DNA from: Ruegeria arenilitoris
GTDB taxonomy: Bacteria; Pseudomonadota; Alphaproteobacteria; Rhodobacterales; Rhodobacteraceae
Direction: 5' to 3'
Assembly: GCF_013032445.1 (NCBI RefSeq)
Contig: NZ_WQCA01000010.1
Span: forward strand, 186,001 to 250,000
Length of the DNA: 64,000 bases
Shown: positions 63,727 to 64,000 of the stretch, piece after piece
Numbering within the stretch: position 1 is the first letter of the stretch
How the letters are laid out: every line of letters begins with the position of its first letter
The notes under the pieces: generated by a model
The model's database searches: none
What the model saw: only the letters and a program-made list of their open reading frames with translations
Told to the model about the DNA's origin: nothing
Position numbers and translations under genes: made by a program

Positions 63727-64000
63727 TAGGCTTGCTCCTCAACTTGACGCACCTTGATGGTGATCTCCGAGAACGGCTTCATGATCTTGCCGAAACGGCC
63801 ACGGGCACGCGGACGACCGCGCTTCATGACCAGGTTCTTGCCAACCCAGGCTTCTGCGACGATCAGTTCGTCGACATCCAGGTTGTGGTTGTTCTCGGCG
63901 TTGGCGATTGCAGACTGCAGGCACTTCTTGACGTCCTGCGCGACACGCTTGTTCGAGAAAGTCAGGTCAGTCAGAGCCTTCTCAACTTTCTTGCCGCGGA
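63726..64000 (-). CDS. rplV: 50S ribosomal protein L22, partial (5' end outside window)
   Basis: C-terminal 90 residues of L22 reading from the window edge: [40 protein letters not shown] and [22 protein letters not shown] (seen as [13 protein letters not shown]) are diagnostic. The start lies beyond 64000. Overlaps the rpsC start by one base. Confidence 0.95.
   Translation of the reverse strand, partial: RGKKVEKALTDLTFSNKRVAQDVKKCLQSAIANAENNHNLDVDELIVAEAWVGKNLVMKRGRPRARGRFGKIMKPFSEITIKVRQVEEQA

Noticed and set aside
62455..63729. Plus-strand open frame of 424 codons
   Set aside because: Antisense to rplP and rpsC; no independent support.
1..64000. CRISPR array, retron, toxin-antitoxin pair or intact insertion sequence
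   Set aside because: I looked for regularly spaced repeats, reverse transcriptase motifs, transposase motifs and small paired ORFs and saw none that could be supported.

Overview
The window looks like chromosomal DNA of a marine alphaproteobacterium of the Roseobacter group (Rhodobacterales). The evidence is the gene content and order: rpmH-rnpA-yidD followed later by yidC-MOSC-engB-argB, the aapJQMP amino-acid transporter, TRAP transport of malonate, an ATP12-type F1 ATPase chaperone, and high GC with heavy use of GTG/TTG-prone GC-rich codons. No genus is claimed; this is inference from family knowledge, not a search.

Layout. 0.3-7.3 kb: a UspA protein and a malonate catabolism module (TRAP importer, malonyl-CoA synthetase, malonyl-CoA decarboxylase) with a divergent GntR regulator and a palindromic operator. 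7.4-10.8 kb: a metal (probably nickel/cobalt) homeostasis locus made of two divergent units: HupE-like membrane protein, membrane-anchor protein and His-rich small protein on one side, NreA-type repressor and NreB-type His-tailed exporter on the other, around a C8G5 tract. 10.8-11.5 kb: a gene-free stretch with an inverted repeat, a hexamer repeat and a 16-bp palindrome. 11.5-17.7 kb: LysR regulator divergent from a ugpBAECQ glycerol-3-phosphate / glycerophosphodiester uptake operon. 17.8-20.3 kb: Nudix, histidine phosphatase, an HGG-type small ORF and a decayed P4-type integrase lying directly downstream of tRNA-Arg(ACG): the remnant of a genomic island.

20.4-24 kb: sensor kinase, FAD disulfide oxidoreductase and TVP38 membrane protein on the minus strand. 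24.2-36.6 kb: the plus-strand housekeeping run rpmH-rnpA-yidD, acyl-CoA dehydrogenase, ttcA, an EAL protein, yidC, MOSC, engB, a DUF2946-like protein with a PepSY membrane protein, argB, a ferredoxin-like protein and sixA. 36.7-41.2 kb: aapJQMP. 41.4-46.7 kb: ATP12 chaperone, HAD phosphatase, RluC-type pseudouridine synthase, RarA and a Deg-type protease. 46.8-49.1 kb: a DUF2950/DUF3300 pair of exported proteins.

49.2-64 kb: the S10/spc/alpha ribosomal-protein region on the minus strand, from rplV (cut by the window edge) to rplQ. It is broken twice by non-ribosomal genes: between rplP and rpmC (an amino-acid-synthesis-family protein, a 2OG-Fe(II) oxygenase-like protein and a small secreted protein), and between rpmD and rplO (a sulfotransferase and a DUF1127 protein). 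Hairpin terminators follow rplP, rpmD and rplQ, and a good promoter precedes rpmC, so the region appears to be three transcription units. The most unusual features are this split ribosomal locus, the compact metal locus with its operator-like tract, and the integrase remnant whose deletion junction apparently supplies the start of the neighbouring ORF. I saw no CRISPR array, intact mobile element or obviously novel defence system.
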